Made by a program: the position numbers and the translations under genes. From Rhodocyclaceae bacterium (GTDB lineage: Bacteria; Pseudomonadota; Gammaproteobacteria; Burkholderiales; Rhodocyclaceae), in assembly GCA_004379165.1 (NCBI GenBank), contig NKXK01000016.1, positions 1-44,579 of the forward strand: DNA of 44,579 nt. Direction: 5' to 3'. Positions 6,932-14,263 of the stretch are shown here, piece by piece (the first letter of the stretch is position 1; each line of letters begins with the position of its first letter). The notes below the pieces were generated by a model. It saw only the letters and a list, made by a program, of their open reading frames with translations, did not search any database and was not told the DNA's origin.

Positions 6932-8569
6932 TCAGCCCTGGCGGTCCGCAGAAATCTGGCGCGACAGCGCAATCAGCGGCAGCAGGCCGACGGCCACGAT
7001 GGCCAATGCCGCCGTCGAGGCCTCGGCCAGCCGCTCATCCGAAGCCAGGGTGTAGGCTTGGGTCGCGAGGGTGTCGAAGTTGAAGGGGCGCATGACCAGT
7101 GTCGCCGGCAACTCTTTCATGACATCGACAAAGACCAGCAGACCCGCCGTCAGCAGACTGCCGCGCAACATTGGCACATGCACGCGACGCAGGGTTTGCC
7201 CCTGCCCTAGCCCGAGGCTGCGCGCCGCGTCGTCCATATTGGGCGTAATTTTCGCCAGGCTGGACTCGACGGTGTGCAAGGCCACAGCAAGAAAGCGCAC
7301 CAGGTACGCATAGATCAGCGCGGCAACGCCACCGGTGAGCATCAGCCCCGGGTTGTAGCCAAACCAGTGCAGCCACTGCCCGGCCAGCCAGTTATCGAGG
7401 CGTGTCACCGGAATCAGCACGCCGACAGCAATCACCGCCCCCGGCACCGCGTAACCGAGGCCCACCAGACGATTGAGCAGCGGCGTGATCGCGGACTTGC
7501 TCAAACGGGCACCATACGCCATCAACAGCGCCAGCGCGACACCGATGATTGCCGTCAGACCGGCCAGCAGGAAGCTATTACGCGAAAGCACCAGGAAGCG
7601 CTCACCGAACTGGGCATCTCCTTCGGTAAACGCCATTTTTAACAGCAAGGCGGCAGGCAACAGGAAGCCAAGCAAGAGCGGCAGCACGCAAGCCAGTATC
7701 GCAATCAGGGCCGGCAAGCCACTGAGCGTTGCGCCGGCCATCGGTCGGTTGCGGCCGGTGGTGTTGTTGTAGCGCGCCCGGCCACGGGAGGTTCGCTCGG
7801 CCATCAGAAGCAATAAAACAAACCCAAGCAGCATCGCCGCCAGTTGCGCCGCCGCGACGCGATCCCCCAGCGAGAACCAGGCGCGATAAATGCCGGTGGT
7901 GAAGGTATTGACCGCGAAATAGGCCACCGTACCGTAATCGGCCAGCGTTTCCATCAGTGCCAATGCGATACCGGCAACGATGGCCGGCCGCGCCAAGGGC
8001 AAAGACACCGCGAAAAACGCACGCCACGGACCCATGCCCAGCGTCCGCGCGGCTTCGAGCATGCCGCTGGCCCGTTCGAGAAAGGCCGCCCGCGCCAGCA
8101 GGTAAACATAGGGGTAAAGCACGCAGACGAACATCAGCATCGCCCCGGGCAGGGTGCGGATATCCGGAAACCAGTATTCGCCCGCCTGCCAGCCGGTCAT
8201 TTCGCGCAGCGCACTTTGCACCGGCCCGACGAACTGCAGGAAATCGGTATACACATAGGCCATCACATAAGCCGGCATCGCCAGCGGCAGGACCAGCGCC
8301 CACTCGAACACCCGCCGCCCCGGGAAATCATGCATCGCCGTCAGCCAGGCCGTTGCCACGCCGAGGCTCCCCACCCCGAGGCCAACCCCCAGGCAGAGCC
8401 AGAGGGAATTGGCGATGTATTCCGGAAGCACTGTCTGCGACAGGTGGCTCCAGGTTTCGCTGGTGCCGCCGACGAACAAATTTAGGCCGACACTGGCCAC
8501 CGGCAGGCCGGCCAGGGCAGCGACAAGCAGCGCAACAATCAGCAGGGGAGAAAAACGGTGAGCACGCAT
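6932..8569 (-). CDS. fbpB: Fe(III) ABC transporter permease, fused double permease
   Basis: 545-residue inner-membrane protein with about twelve hydrophobic segments in two homologous halves. Each half has a cytoplasmic EAA loop for ATPase docking: EAARTLGMGPWRAFFAVSLP in the first and DAARSLGLGQGQTLRRVHVP in the second. This fused form is typical of FbpB/FutB iron and ThiP thiamine importers; the iron assignment follows from the divergent FbpC and the nearby FbpA. The protein pulls Fe(III) from FbpA through the membrane. The start ATG is 30 bp from the fbpC start on the other strand, with almost no room for a leader. It runs convergently toward fbpA, with the ankyrin pseudogene between. Confidence 0.87.
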   Translation of the reverse strand: MRAHRFSPLLIVALLVAALAGLPVASVGLNLFVGGTSETWSHLSQTVLPEYIANSLWLCLGVGLGVGSLGVATAWLTAMHDFPGRRVFEWALVLPLAMPAYVMAYVYTDFLQFVGPVQSALREMTGWQAGEYWFPDIRTLPGAMLMFVCVLYPYVYLLARAAFLERASGMLEAARTLGMGPWRAFFAVSLPLARPAIVAGIALALMETLADYGTVAYFAVNTFTTGIYRAWFSLGDRVAAAQLAAMLLGFVLLLLMAERTSRGRARYNNTTGRNRPMAGATLSGLPALIAILACVLPLLLGFLLPAALLLKMAFTEGDAQFGERFLVLSRNSFLLAGLTAIIGVALALLMAYGARLSKSAITPLLNRLVGLGYAVPGAVIAVGVLIPVTRLDNWLAGQWLHWFGYNPGLMLTGGVAALIYAYLVRFLAVALHTVESSLAKITPNMDDAARSLGLGQGQTLRRVHVPMLRGSLLTAGLLVFVDVMKELPATLVMRPFNFDTLATQAYTLASDERLAEASTAALAIVAVGLLPLIALSRQISADRQG

Positions 8570-8583
8570 GGCAGTGAATGCGA

Positions 8584-8591
8584 ATTATAAT
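8584..8591. promoter_or_regulatory. Symmetric bidirectional -10 element between fbpB and fbpC
   Basis: ATTATAAT contains TATAAT on both strands (8586-8591 forward, 8589-8584 reverse). It lies in the 30-bp gap between the divergent starts. Forward, ATG follows TATAAT by 8 nt, so fbpC would be leaderless; in reverse the leader would be only about 8 nt. No good -35 is visible on either side. Confidence 0.55.
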
Positions 8592-8599
8592 CGACCGCC

Positions 8600-9766
8600 A
8601 TGGAACAACTTGAACTGAATGCGGTCGTCCAGCGCTACGGCGCGGCCACCATCGTCGACGGCGTCGATTTCAAGCTCGCTGCCGGTCAGATCGCCTGCCT
8701 GTTGGGGCCATCCGGCTGCGGCAAGACGACGCTGCTGCGCTGCATTGCCGGCTTCGAAGAAATCGCCGGCGGCGAAATACGTCTGCACGGCGACGTGGTC
8801 AGCCGCGAAGGCCAGCGCCAGGCACCGGAAAAGCGCCGGATCGGCATGGTCTTTCAGGACTACGCGCTCTTCCCGCACCTGACCGTCGAGCAGAATGTCG
8901 CCTTTGGCCTCGGCCGCAAGCCCGGCCCCGATGCCGACCTGCGCGTGCGCCAGTTGCTGGCTACGGTCGGCCTCGGCGGCCAGGGCAGCAAATACCCGCA
9001 TGAACTCTCCGGCGGCCAGCAGCAGCGCGTCGCGCTGGCCCGGGCGCTGGCGCCGCGGCCGCAGTTGATCCTCCTCGACGAGCCCTTCTCCAACCTCGAT
9101 GTCGGCCTGCGCGAGCGGCTTTCCGTCGAGGTGCGCGACATTCTCAAGCGCGAGGGCTCGACGGCGATTCTTGTCACCCACGACCAGAATGAAGCCTTTG
9201 CCATGGCCGACGAAATCGGTGTCATGTACAACGGCCGCATCCAGCAGTGGGACACGCCCTACAACCTCTATCACCGGCCGGCCAACCGCTTCGTCGCCGA
9301 CTTCATCGGTCAGGGCGTGCTGGTTTCCGGGGTTGTTGCTCCCGGCAACAGCGTCAAGATGGAATTGGGCACCCTCGAATCGGACACGCCGGTCGAATGC
9401 AGCGAAACCTGTGACGCCTGCGACAGCGGCTGCCGGGTCGACATCCTGTTGCGCCCGGACGACATCGTTCACGACGACGCCAGCCCGGTACAGGCCGAGG
9501 TGCTGCAAAAAGCTTTTCGCGGCGCCGATATCCTCTATACCCTGCGCCTCGACAGCGGCACCCAGGTCTTGTCGCTGGTGCCGTCGCACCACAACCATGC
9601 CCTTGGCGAAAAAATCGGCATCCGCCTCGATGCCGATCACGTCATTGCTTTCAAGAAACACGACGAATGCGATGACAATGCCTGCGAAATCCGTCTCGAG
9701 CAATCCGCCAGCCGTCCGCTGGTCTGGCACGACAAGCCGGCACCGCCCGCTGACCAGCACGCATGA
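8600..9766 (+). CDS. fbpC: Fe(III) ABC transporter ATP-binding protein
   Basis: 388-residue ABC ATPase. Walker A is GPSGCGKTT, the Q-loop lies in FQDYALFPHL, the signature is [15 protein letters not shown], Walker B is LILLDEP and the H-loop is VTHDQNEAFAMADEI. The C-terminal part holds a TOBE-type regulatory region (DILLRPDDIVHDD) as in FbpC/PotA. Just before it comes an unusual cluster CSETCDACDSGC (C-x3-C-x2-C-x3-C), a possible metal site. It powers Fe(III) import with FbpB. The gene is probably leaderless, because a perfect TATAAT sits 8 nt before ATG. It overlaps aat by 4 nt, so translation of the aat-bpt genes may be coupled to it. Confidence 0.9.
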   Translation: MEQLELNAVVQRYGAATIVDGVDFKLAAGQIACLLGPSGCGKTTLLRCIAGFEEIAGGEIRLHGDVVSREGQRQAPEKRRIGMVFQDYALFPHLTVEQNVAFGLGRKPGPDADLRVRQLLATVGLGGQGSKYPHELSGGQQQRVALARALAPRPQLILLDEPFSNLDVGLRERLSVEVRDILKREGSTAILVTHDQNEAFAMADEIGVMYNGRIQQWDTPYNLYHRPANRFVADFIGQGVLVSGVVAPGNSVKMELGTLESDTPVECSETCDACDSGCRVDILLRPDDIVHDDASPVQAEVLQKAFRGADILYTLRLDSGTQVLSLVPSHHNHALGEKIGIRLDADHVIAFKKHDECDDNACEIRLEQSASRPLVWHDKPAPPADQHA

Positions 9767-10467
9767 TCCCCTACCTGCGGGCGATCGACCCCTTTCCACC
9801 GGTCGAATCTGCCCGCAGCGACATGGGCGGCCTGCTGGCTGTCGGCGCCGACCTCTCTCCTGATCGCATCCTGCTCGCTTACCGTCAGGGCATCTTTCCG
9901 TGGGGCACGGTCGATGGCTATCCGCTGTGGTACAGCCCCGACCCGCGGATGGTCCTCTTCCCTGACGAATTCCGCCTCACCCGTTCGCTGGCCAAAACCC
10001 TGCGCGGCGGCCGTTTTGAAGTCCGTATTGACAGCAACTTTGCGGGAGTCATCGACGGCTGTGCGGCGACGCCCCGCCCCGGCCAGGACGGCACCTGGAT
10101 CAACGATCAGATGCGCGATGCCTACCTGCGTCTGCATGAACTCGGCTGGGCGCATTCGGTCGAAGCCTACGCAGAAGGTGACCTCGTCGGCGGGCTGTAC
10201 GGCCTGGCCATCGGTCGCATGTTCTATGGGGAATCGATGTTCTCTCGCCGCAACGACGCCTCGAAGGTCGCCTTCGCTCACCTTGTGCGCTATCTTCTCG
10301 CCCATGGAATTGAAATGATCGATTGCCAGATGCGAACCGAACACCTTGCCTCGCTCGGTGGCCGCGAAATCCCGCGGGATGCCTTTTTGCGCCGACTTTC
10401 CGCGTTGATCGCAGACGGCGACCGCCACCCGCGCTGGTCAGCGACCAGCCTAGATCTGGAGTGGTGA
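9763..10467 (+). CDS. aat: Leucyl/phenylalanyl-tRNA--protein transferase
   Basis: 234 residues, the usual length of Aat. Family motifs are [20 protein letters not shown] near residue 45 and [20 protein letters not shown] near residue 145. The enzyme moves Leu or Phe from tRNA onto N-terminal Arg or Lys of proteins, creating N-degrons for ClpS/ClpAP. The ATG overlaps the fbpC stop (ATGA). bpt follows after a 1-nt gap, so both branches of the bacterial N-end rule lie together; clpS and clpA are not in the window. Confidence 0.95.
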   Translation: MIPYLRAIDPFPPVESARSDMGGLLAVGADLSPDRILLAYRQGIFPWGTVDGYPLWYSPDPRMVLFPDEFRLTRSLAKTLRGGRFEVRIDSNFAGVIDGCAATPRPGQDGTWINDQMRDAYLRLHELGWAHSVEAYAEGDLVGGLYGLAIGRMFYGESMFSRRNDASKVAFAHLVRYLLAHGIEMIDCQMRTEHLASLGGREIPRDAFLRRLSALIADGDRHPRWSATSLDLEW

Positions 10468-10468
10468 G

Positions 10469-11215
10469 ATGGCCCGCCCTGACGACGCCGCCCTGCCCTT
10501 CTCCCTGCTCCAGTTCTACGCCACCTCGCCCTATCCCTGCAGCTATCTGGCCGAACGCCAGGCCCGATCGCAGGTGGCGACGCCAGCGCACCTGATCGAC
10601 GCCGAAATTTACAGTTCGCTGGTGCGTGCCGGCTTCCGGCGCAGCGGTATCTTCACCTACCGTCCGCATTGCGATGCCTGCCAGTCCTGCGTGCCGGTCC
10701 GCCTGCCGGTGGCCGAACTGCAGCTTACCCGCAGCCAGCGCCGGGCGCTCAAGCGCCACGAACATCTGCAGGTCCGCGAGCTGCCGCTGGTTTTCATCGA
10801 CGAACATTACACGCTGTACAACCGCTACCAGCAATCACGCCACCGCGGTGGCGGCATGGACGACGACAGCCACGACCAGTACGCGCAGTTCCTGCTGCAA
10901 AGCCGCGTCGACACCCGGCTGATCGAGTTTTCCGACGACGACTGCGTGCGCATGGTCAGCCTGATCGACGTCCTCGACGACGGCCTCTCGTCGGTCTACA
11001 CCTTCTTCGAACCCGACGATGCCGGCAGCAGCTACGGCACCTACAACATCCTCTGGCAGGCACGGCAGTGTCAGGCACTCGGCCTGCCCTACCTGTATCT
11101 GGGCTACTGGATTGCAGAAAGCCGGAAAATGGCCTACAAATCGGCCTTCCGCCCCATCGAAGGCCTTATCGACGGCCAATGGGTTCCGCTGCCTGCCAAT
11201 CGCTGCCCAGAATGA
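10469..11215 (+). CDS. bpt: Aspartate/glutamate leucyltransferase
   Basis: 248 residues of the Ate1/Bpt family. The N-terminal domain has the Cys cluster [18 protein letters not shown], and the GNAT-like C-terminal half includes [18 protein letters not shown]. In bacteria this class puts Leu on N-terminal Asp or Glu as the second N-end rule branch, complementing the preceding aat product. Signature blocks such as [17 protein letters not shown] match Bpt rather than eukaryotic Ate1. GGAG lies just upstream of ATG. The stop overlaps the next gene by 4 nt (ATGA). Confidence 0.94.
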   Translation: MARPDDAALPFSLLQFYATSPYPCSYLAERQARSQVATPAHLIDAEIYSSLVRAGFRRSGIFTYRPHCDACQSCVPVRLPVAELQLTRSQRRALKRHEHLQVRELPLVFIDEHYTLYNRYQQSRHRGGGMDDDSHDQYAQFLLQSRVDTRLIEFSDDDCVRMVSLIDVLDDGLSSVYTFFEPDDAGSSYGTYNILWQARQCQALGLPYLYLGYWIAESRKMAYKSAFRPIEGLIDGQWVPLPANRCPE

Positions 11216-11922
11216 CCCTCAAGCACACCACCACTGCACCACGCCACCACGCCGCCGCCCTGCTCGCCACGCTGACGTTGGCTCTCGGCGCCCACGCCGC
11301 CGACCCCCGTCAGCCCTACCACTGCGACAACGGCAGCAGCATCGACATCAGCTTTGGCCAGGATGCCGAAGGCCGGCCGCGGGCAACGCTGCATTTTGCC
11401 GACGACGCCATGGTGCTTCCCGGTGTTCCAGCTGCGTCCGGCGCCCTCTACCGCAGCGGCGACATCCGCCTGCACACTCAGGGCGACGAGGCCATTTTCG
11501 AGGATGGCAAGGGCAACAGCCGCCACTGCCGGCAAGGCAGTGCACCAAACCGAACGGAAGCACCAGCCGCCGCCAGCAGTTTTATCGACATCACCGGCCA
11601 GGTCAGCTACCTCGCCCGCATCGCCCTGCCGACCGACGCCGTGCTCACCGTCCGCATCCAGGACACCGCCCGTGCCGGCGCGCCGGCACGCGTGCTCGCC
11701 GAACAGCGGATCGAACTCGCCGGCCAGCAGGTACCGATTCCCTTTGCCACCACCATCGACCGCGACCTGATCGGGAAGCGCGCCCGTGTTACTGCGACCG
11801 CCCGCATTGAACATCGCGGCCGCCTGCTCTTCATCAACGATCGCGTCATCCCCGCCATGGGCGCTGATGGCCGGCCGCTGCCAGTCGAGCTCATCCTCAA
11901 ACCGGTGTCCCGTGGCCGCTAA
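11212..11922 (+). CDS. Exported protein with MliC-like and YscW/YbaY-like domains
   Basis: 236 residues. After a positively charged start comes a signal peptide ([17 protein letters not shown]). Residues about 29-105 look like an MliC C-type lysozyme-inhibitor domain: YHCDNG at the start, [16 protein letters not shown] in the middle, [14 protein letters not shown] at the end, with the expected Cys pair. Residues about 120-235 ([20 protein letters not shown] to [12 protein letters not shown]) look like the YscW/YbaY lipoprotein domain. No lipobox Cys is evident. A role in protecting peptidoglycan from host or competitor lysozyme is inferred from the first domain only. ATG overlaps the bpt stop; the next gene's GTG overlaps its 3' end. 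Confidence 0.72.
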   Translation: MTLKHTTTAPRHHAAALLATLTLALGAHAADPRQPYHCDNGSSIDISFGQDAEGRPRATLHFADDAMVLPGVPAASGALYRSGDIRLHTQGDEAIFEDGKGNSRHCRQGSAPNRTEAPAAASSFIDITGQVSYLARIALPTDAVLTVRIQDTARAGAPARVLAEQRIELAGQQVPIPFATTIDRDLIGKRARVTATARIEHRGRLLFINDRVIPAMGADGRPLPVELILKPVSRGR

Positions 11923-12319
11923 TTTGCTGCTGCCAGCCGGCCTGCTCGGTCTGCTGCTCATTTTCAGTGCACCGGTCAGCGCCGGTGCGATTCGCTGTGC
12001 CATTACCTATGGCGGCGAAACCAGCGTCGTCGATATCAACCCGACTCGCGATCCCTACACCGTGCCGACCCGCGCCGTCGGCTCCTTCCTGCTCTTTCGT
12101 GCAGTCTTCCGCGACACGCCGGCCGACCTCGCCGGCATCGACCTCTACACCTACGCCGAGCGCGACGCCGGGCCGCTGATCGTGCATCACGCCAGCTACC
12201 CCTGGCCGCTGCCGGAAGGCGATTTCACCGGTCTGCAGCGAGTGTATGAGCCGCTGCACGACAGCGAACTGCAATACCGCTGCCGTCACGAAGGCGTCAT
12301 AGAAGGAGGCAAATCGTGA
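11912..12319 (+). CDS. Exported protein of unknown function
   Basis: 135 residues with a clear signal peptide (GTG start, [20 protein letters not shown], cleavage near VSAGA). The mature part is small and has a Cys near the start (IRCAITYGG) and another near the end (YRCRHEG), which could form a disulfide. I do not recognise the family. The GTG start overlaps the preceding gene by 11 nt, and the stop overlaps the CapA-family gene. Three consecutive exported proteins therefore form one tight group behind aat-bpt. No catalytic motif is visible. Confidence 0.7.
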   Translation: MAANLLLPAGLLGLLLIFSAPVSAGAIRCAITYGGETSVVDINPTRDPYTVPTRAVGSFLLFRAVFRDTPADLAGIDLYTYAERDAGPLIVHHASYPWPLPEGDFTGLQRVYEPLHDSELQYRCRHEGVIEGGKS

Positions 12320-13293
12320 TGGCCAGTTTTTGGCAGAAATTCGCGTTCACCGCAGCTGCCTGTCTGCTCGCCCTGAACCTGCGCGCCGAGCCGGTGGAAC
12401 TGATTTTCGTCGGCGACATCATGCTCGACGACGGCCCCGGCCGCCTGATCGGCCGCGGCGGCGACCCGCTGCTGCCCTTCTCCGCCATCCTCAAGGACGC
12501 CGACTACCGCATCGCCAACCTCGAATGCCCGATTGCCGAAAGCGGCCGCGCGCTCGACAACAAGCACTACACCTTCCGCGCCAAGCCGCGTGTCCTGCCC
12601 GTGCTGCAGGGCCGCTTCGACGCCGTCGGGCTGGCCAACAACCATGTCGGCGACTACGGCCGCGAGGCTTTTCTCGAAACCCTGCACCATCTCGACAACG
12701 CCGGCATCGCCCGCTTCGGCGCCGGCCGCAACCTCACCAAGGCGCACCAGCCGCTGTGGATCAACCGCAAGGGCCTGAAGATCGCGGTGCTGGCGTACAA
12801 CGAATTCAAGCCCCGCCACTTCGAAGCCGGCCCCGACTGGCCCGGCGTCGCCTGGAGCGAGGACGCCGAGGTCATCAGCGACATCCGCGCCGCCAAAGCG
12901 GCCGGCGCCGACCTCGTCATTCCCTTCATGCACTGGGGCTGGGAGCGCGAAGCCAAGCCCTCGGAGCGCCAGCACACCCTCGCCCGGCGGATGATCGACG
13001 AAGGCGCCGCCCTCGTCGTCGGCAGCCACCCGCACGTCACGCAGGGCGCCGAAACCTATCAGGGCAAACCCATCGTCTACAGCCTCGGCAACTTCGTCTT
13101 CGACGGTTTTGAGGAACCGCGCGCCAAAATCGGCTGGCTGCTCAAGGTCAATCTCGACAAATCCGGCGTCGTTTTCTGGGAAACCCGCGAAGCCCGCATC
13201 GACGACGACGGCACCCCGCACCCCGCCAGTGGTCGTTTCACCCCTTGCGGCAAAGGCGGCGATGATCTGGTGTCGTCCTGCCAGAATCCATGA
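12319..13293 (+). CDS. CapA/PgsA-family exported phosphoesterase-like protein
   Basis: 324 residues. A signal peptide (FWQKFAFTAAACLLALNLRA/EP) precedes a CapA (PGA_cap) metallophosphatase-fold domain. Visible motifs are FVGDIMLDDGPG, IANLECPIA, VGLANNHVGDYG, IPFMHWGWE and VVGSHPHVTQG, which hold the usual Asp/Asn/His metal ligands of this fold. CapA relatives take part in poly-gamma-glutamate or other surface-polymer synthesis, but single copies without capBC have no firm role. AAGGAGG at 12303-12309 fits ATG at 12319 or GTG at 12316 equally. Last gene of the group behind bpt; the next feature is repeat copy R1. Confidence 0.85.
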   Translation: MASFWQKFAFTAAACLLALNLRAEPVELIFVGDIMLDDGPGRLIGRGGDPLLPFSAILKDADYRIANLECPIAESGRALDNKHYTFRAKPRVLPVLQGRFDAVGLANNHVGDYGREAFLETLHHLDNAGIARFGAGRNLTKAHQPLWINRKGLKIAVLAYNEFKPRHFEAGPDWPGVAWSEDAEVISDIRAAKAAGADLVIPFMHWGWEREAKPSERQHTLARRMIDEGAALVVGSHPHVTQGAETYQGKPIVYSLGNFVFDGFEEPRAKIGWLLKVNLDKSGVVFWETREARIDDDGTPHPASGRFTPCGKGGDDLVSSCQNP

Positions 13294-13309
13294 GATTCGG
13301 GCAACCCTA

Positions 13310-13342
13310 CTGATTTTCGCCACTTTTCCGGGGTAACCGCAC
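13310..13342 (+). repeat. Dispersed repeat copy R1
   Basis: Begins CTGATTTTCGCCA and ends GGGGTAACCGCA. Over the first 32 bases it matches R2 (14178) at 28. It lies between the CapA-family gene and the first MNT/HEPN module and, with R2, brackets that module in direct orientation. Confidence 0.7.
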
Positions 13343-13372
13343 GCACCCCCGCCAGGACGCTTTCGGATACTT

Positions 13373-13385
13373 TAGCGAAGCGCTA
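13373..13385. promoter_or_regulatory. Small palindrome upstream of mntA-like gene
   Basis: TAGCG and CGCTA arms flank AAG, ending 10 nt before the MNT start codon. A short dyad in this place could be an autoregulatory site of the module, but a chance match is quite possible. Confidence 0.3.
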
Positions 13386-13395
13386 CCATCGCAAC

Positions 13396-13689
13396 ATGCG
13401 CCTTAGCCAGCAACAGTGCCAATCTCTCTCGCGGACCCTTCATCATCACTTTGGTGATGATGCAGCGTGCTACGTTTTTGGCTCCCGTCTCGACGACAAC
13501 GCACGCGGTGGCGATCTCGATGTGTTTGTCGAAACAACGCGCCCAACCGACTACCATCAACGCGCCCGGGCGCTGATGCAGCTTCAGGATGCCGTGGACC
13601 TCCCGATTGACCTCGTCGTCAAGGACCCGCTGGACTGCGAGCGTCCCATTCACGCCATCGCCCGACTCTCTGGAGAGCGAATCGGGTGA
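13396..13689 (+). CDS. MNT-type nucleotidyltransferase antitoxin
   Basis: 97 residues, a minimal nucleotidyltransferase. The catalytic signature GS-x10-D-x-D is complete: G29 S30 in YVFGSRLDD, with D40 and D42 in RGGDLDVFVE. Proteins of this type (MntA) pair with HEPN RNases and neutralise them by adding AMP to the toxin. Its 3' end overlaps the HEPN gene by 4 nt (GTGA), the normal arrangement of a HEPN/MNT toxin-antitoxin module. No good ribosome site is visible. Repeat copies R1 and R2 lie immediately outside the pair. Confidence 0.88.
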   Translation: MRLSQQQCQSLSRTLHHHFGDDAACYVFGSRLDDNARGGDLDVFVETTRPTDYHQRARALMQLQDAVDLPIDLVVKDPLDCERPIHAIARLSGERIG

Positions 13690-14168
13690 GCAGCGATACC
13701 GGTCGCCTTTCACTCTTCGGCCAACGGCGCGCCTTGCTTGCTGACAAACTCCACGCCGTGGACAGATTGAGTGAGCACTTGCGCTTCAGTCTGGGTCGTA
13801 ACCCCTACCCGCTCACCAGCGTTGGCACCCTCGATCCAGTTGCTCTCGAATCCGTCTCTGCCCTGATCGAGCGCTTCGGTAAACTGCAGGATCTGCTCAC
13901 CGGGGTCTTCCGCGAGATCGTGGTGCTCTCCGGCGAAGACGGCAGCGACATGAACCGGGTACTCGCCCGCATGGAAAAAATCGGCATCCTTGACAGTGTC
14001 GACACCTGGCGCTCAATGCGCCTTCTGCGCAACCTTGGCGCCCACGAATACGACATCGACGACGTCGGCAAAACACGTTTCATCAACGCCTTGGCAGCCG
14101 ACGCACCGGCACTGCTTACCATCGCCGCGCACGCCAAGCAGTACACTCGCAGCAACCTGCTGGCCTGA
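13686..14168 (+). CDS. HEPN-domain toxin (RX4H RNase)
   Basis: 160 residues, alpha-helical. RNLGAH (R115, N116, H120) gives the RX4H active site of HEPN RNases, in MRLLRNLGAHEYD near the C-terminus as in HepT. Starts with GTG overlapping the MNT gene, so the two are translationally coupled. Predicted role: RNA-cleaving toxin held in check by the MNT partner, acting in stress response, phage defence or plasmid-type maintenance. Neutralisation by AMPylation is known for MntA-HepT and only inferred here. A second, unrelated-looking HEPN/MNT pair lies 3.8 kb downstream. Confidence 0.82.
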   Translation: MSSDTGRLSLFGQRRALLADKLHAVDRLSEHLRFSLGRNPYPLTSVGTLDPVALESVSALIERFGKLQDLLTGVFREIVVLSGEDGSDMNRVLARMEKIGILDSVDTWRSMRLLRNLGAHEYDIDDVGKTRFINALAADAPALLTIAAHAKQYTRSNLLA

Positions 14169-14177
14169 AGCCACATC

Positions 14178-14211
14178 CTGATTTTCGCCATTTTTCAGGG
14201 TTGACCGCAGA
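14178..14211 (+). repeat. Dispersed repeat copy R2
   Basis: Starts CTGATTTTCGCCATTTTTC and ends GGGTTGACCGCAG. CCTGA and TCAGG at its borders pair, giving a stem. It lies 10 bp after the HEPN stop codon in the same orientation as R1. Confidence 0.75.
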
Positions 14212-14248
14212 TCGCCCCAGGGCGGTGCAGCTGCCGATAAAACCCAGC

Positions 14249-14254
14249 TAAAAT
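14249..14254 (+). promoter_or_regulatory. Candidate leaderless -10 of the type IIG gene
   Basis: TAAAAT ends 9 nt before ATG 14264, leaving no space for a leader with a ribosome site. The same layout is seen before pyrD and fbpC. No convincing -35 is visible. Confidence 0.35.
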
Positions 14255-14263
14255 CCCGACATC

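Noticed and set aside
8585..9799. Long minus-strand frame opposite fbpC (404 codons)
   Set aside because: It is the antisense shadow of a clear ABC ATPase with all nucleotide-binding motifs.
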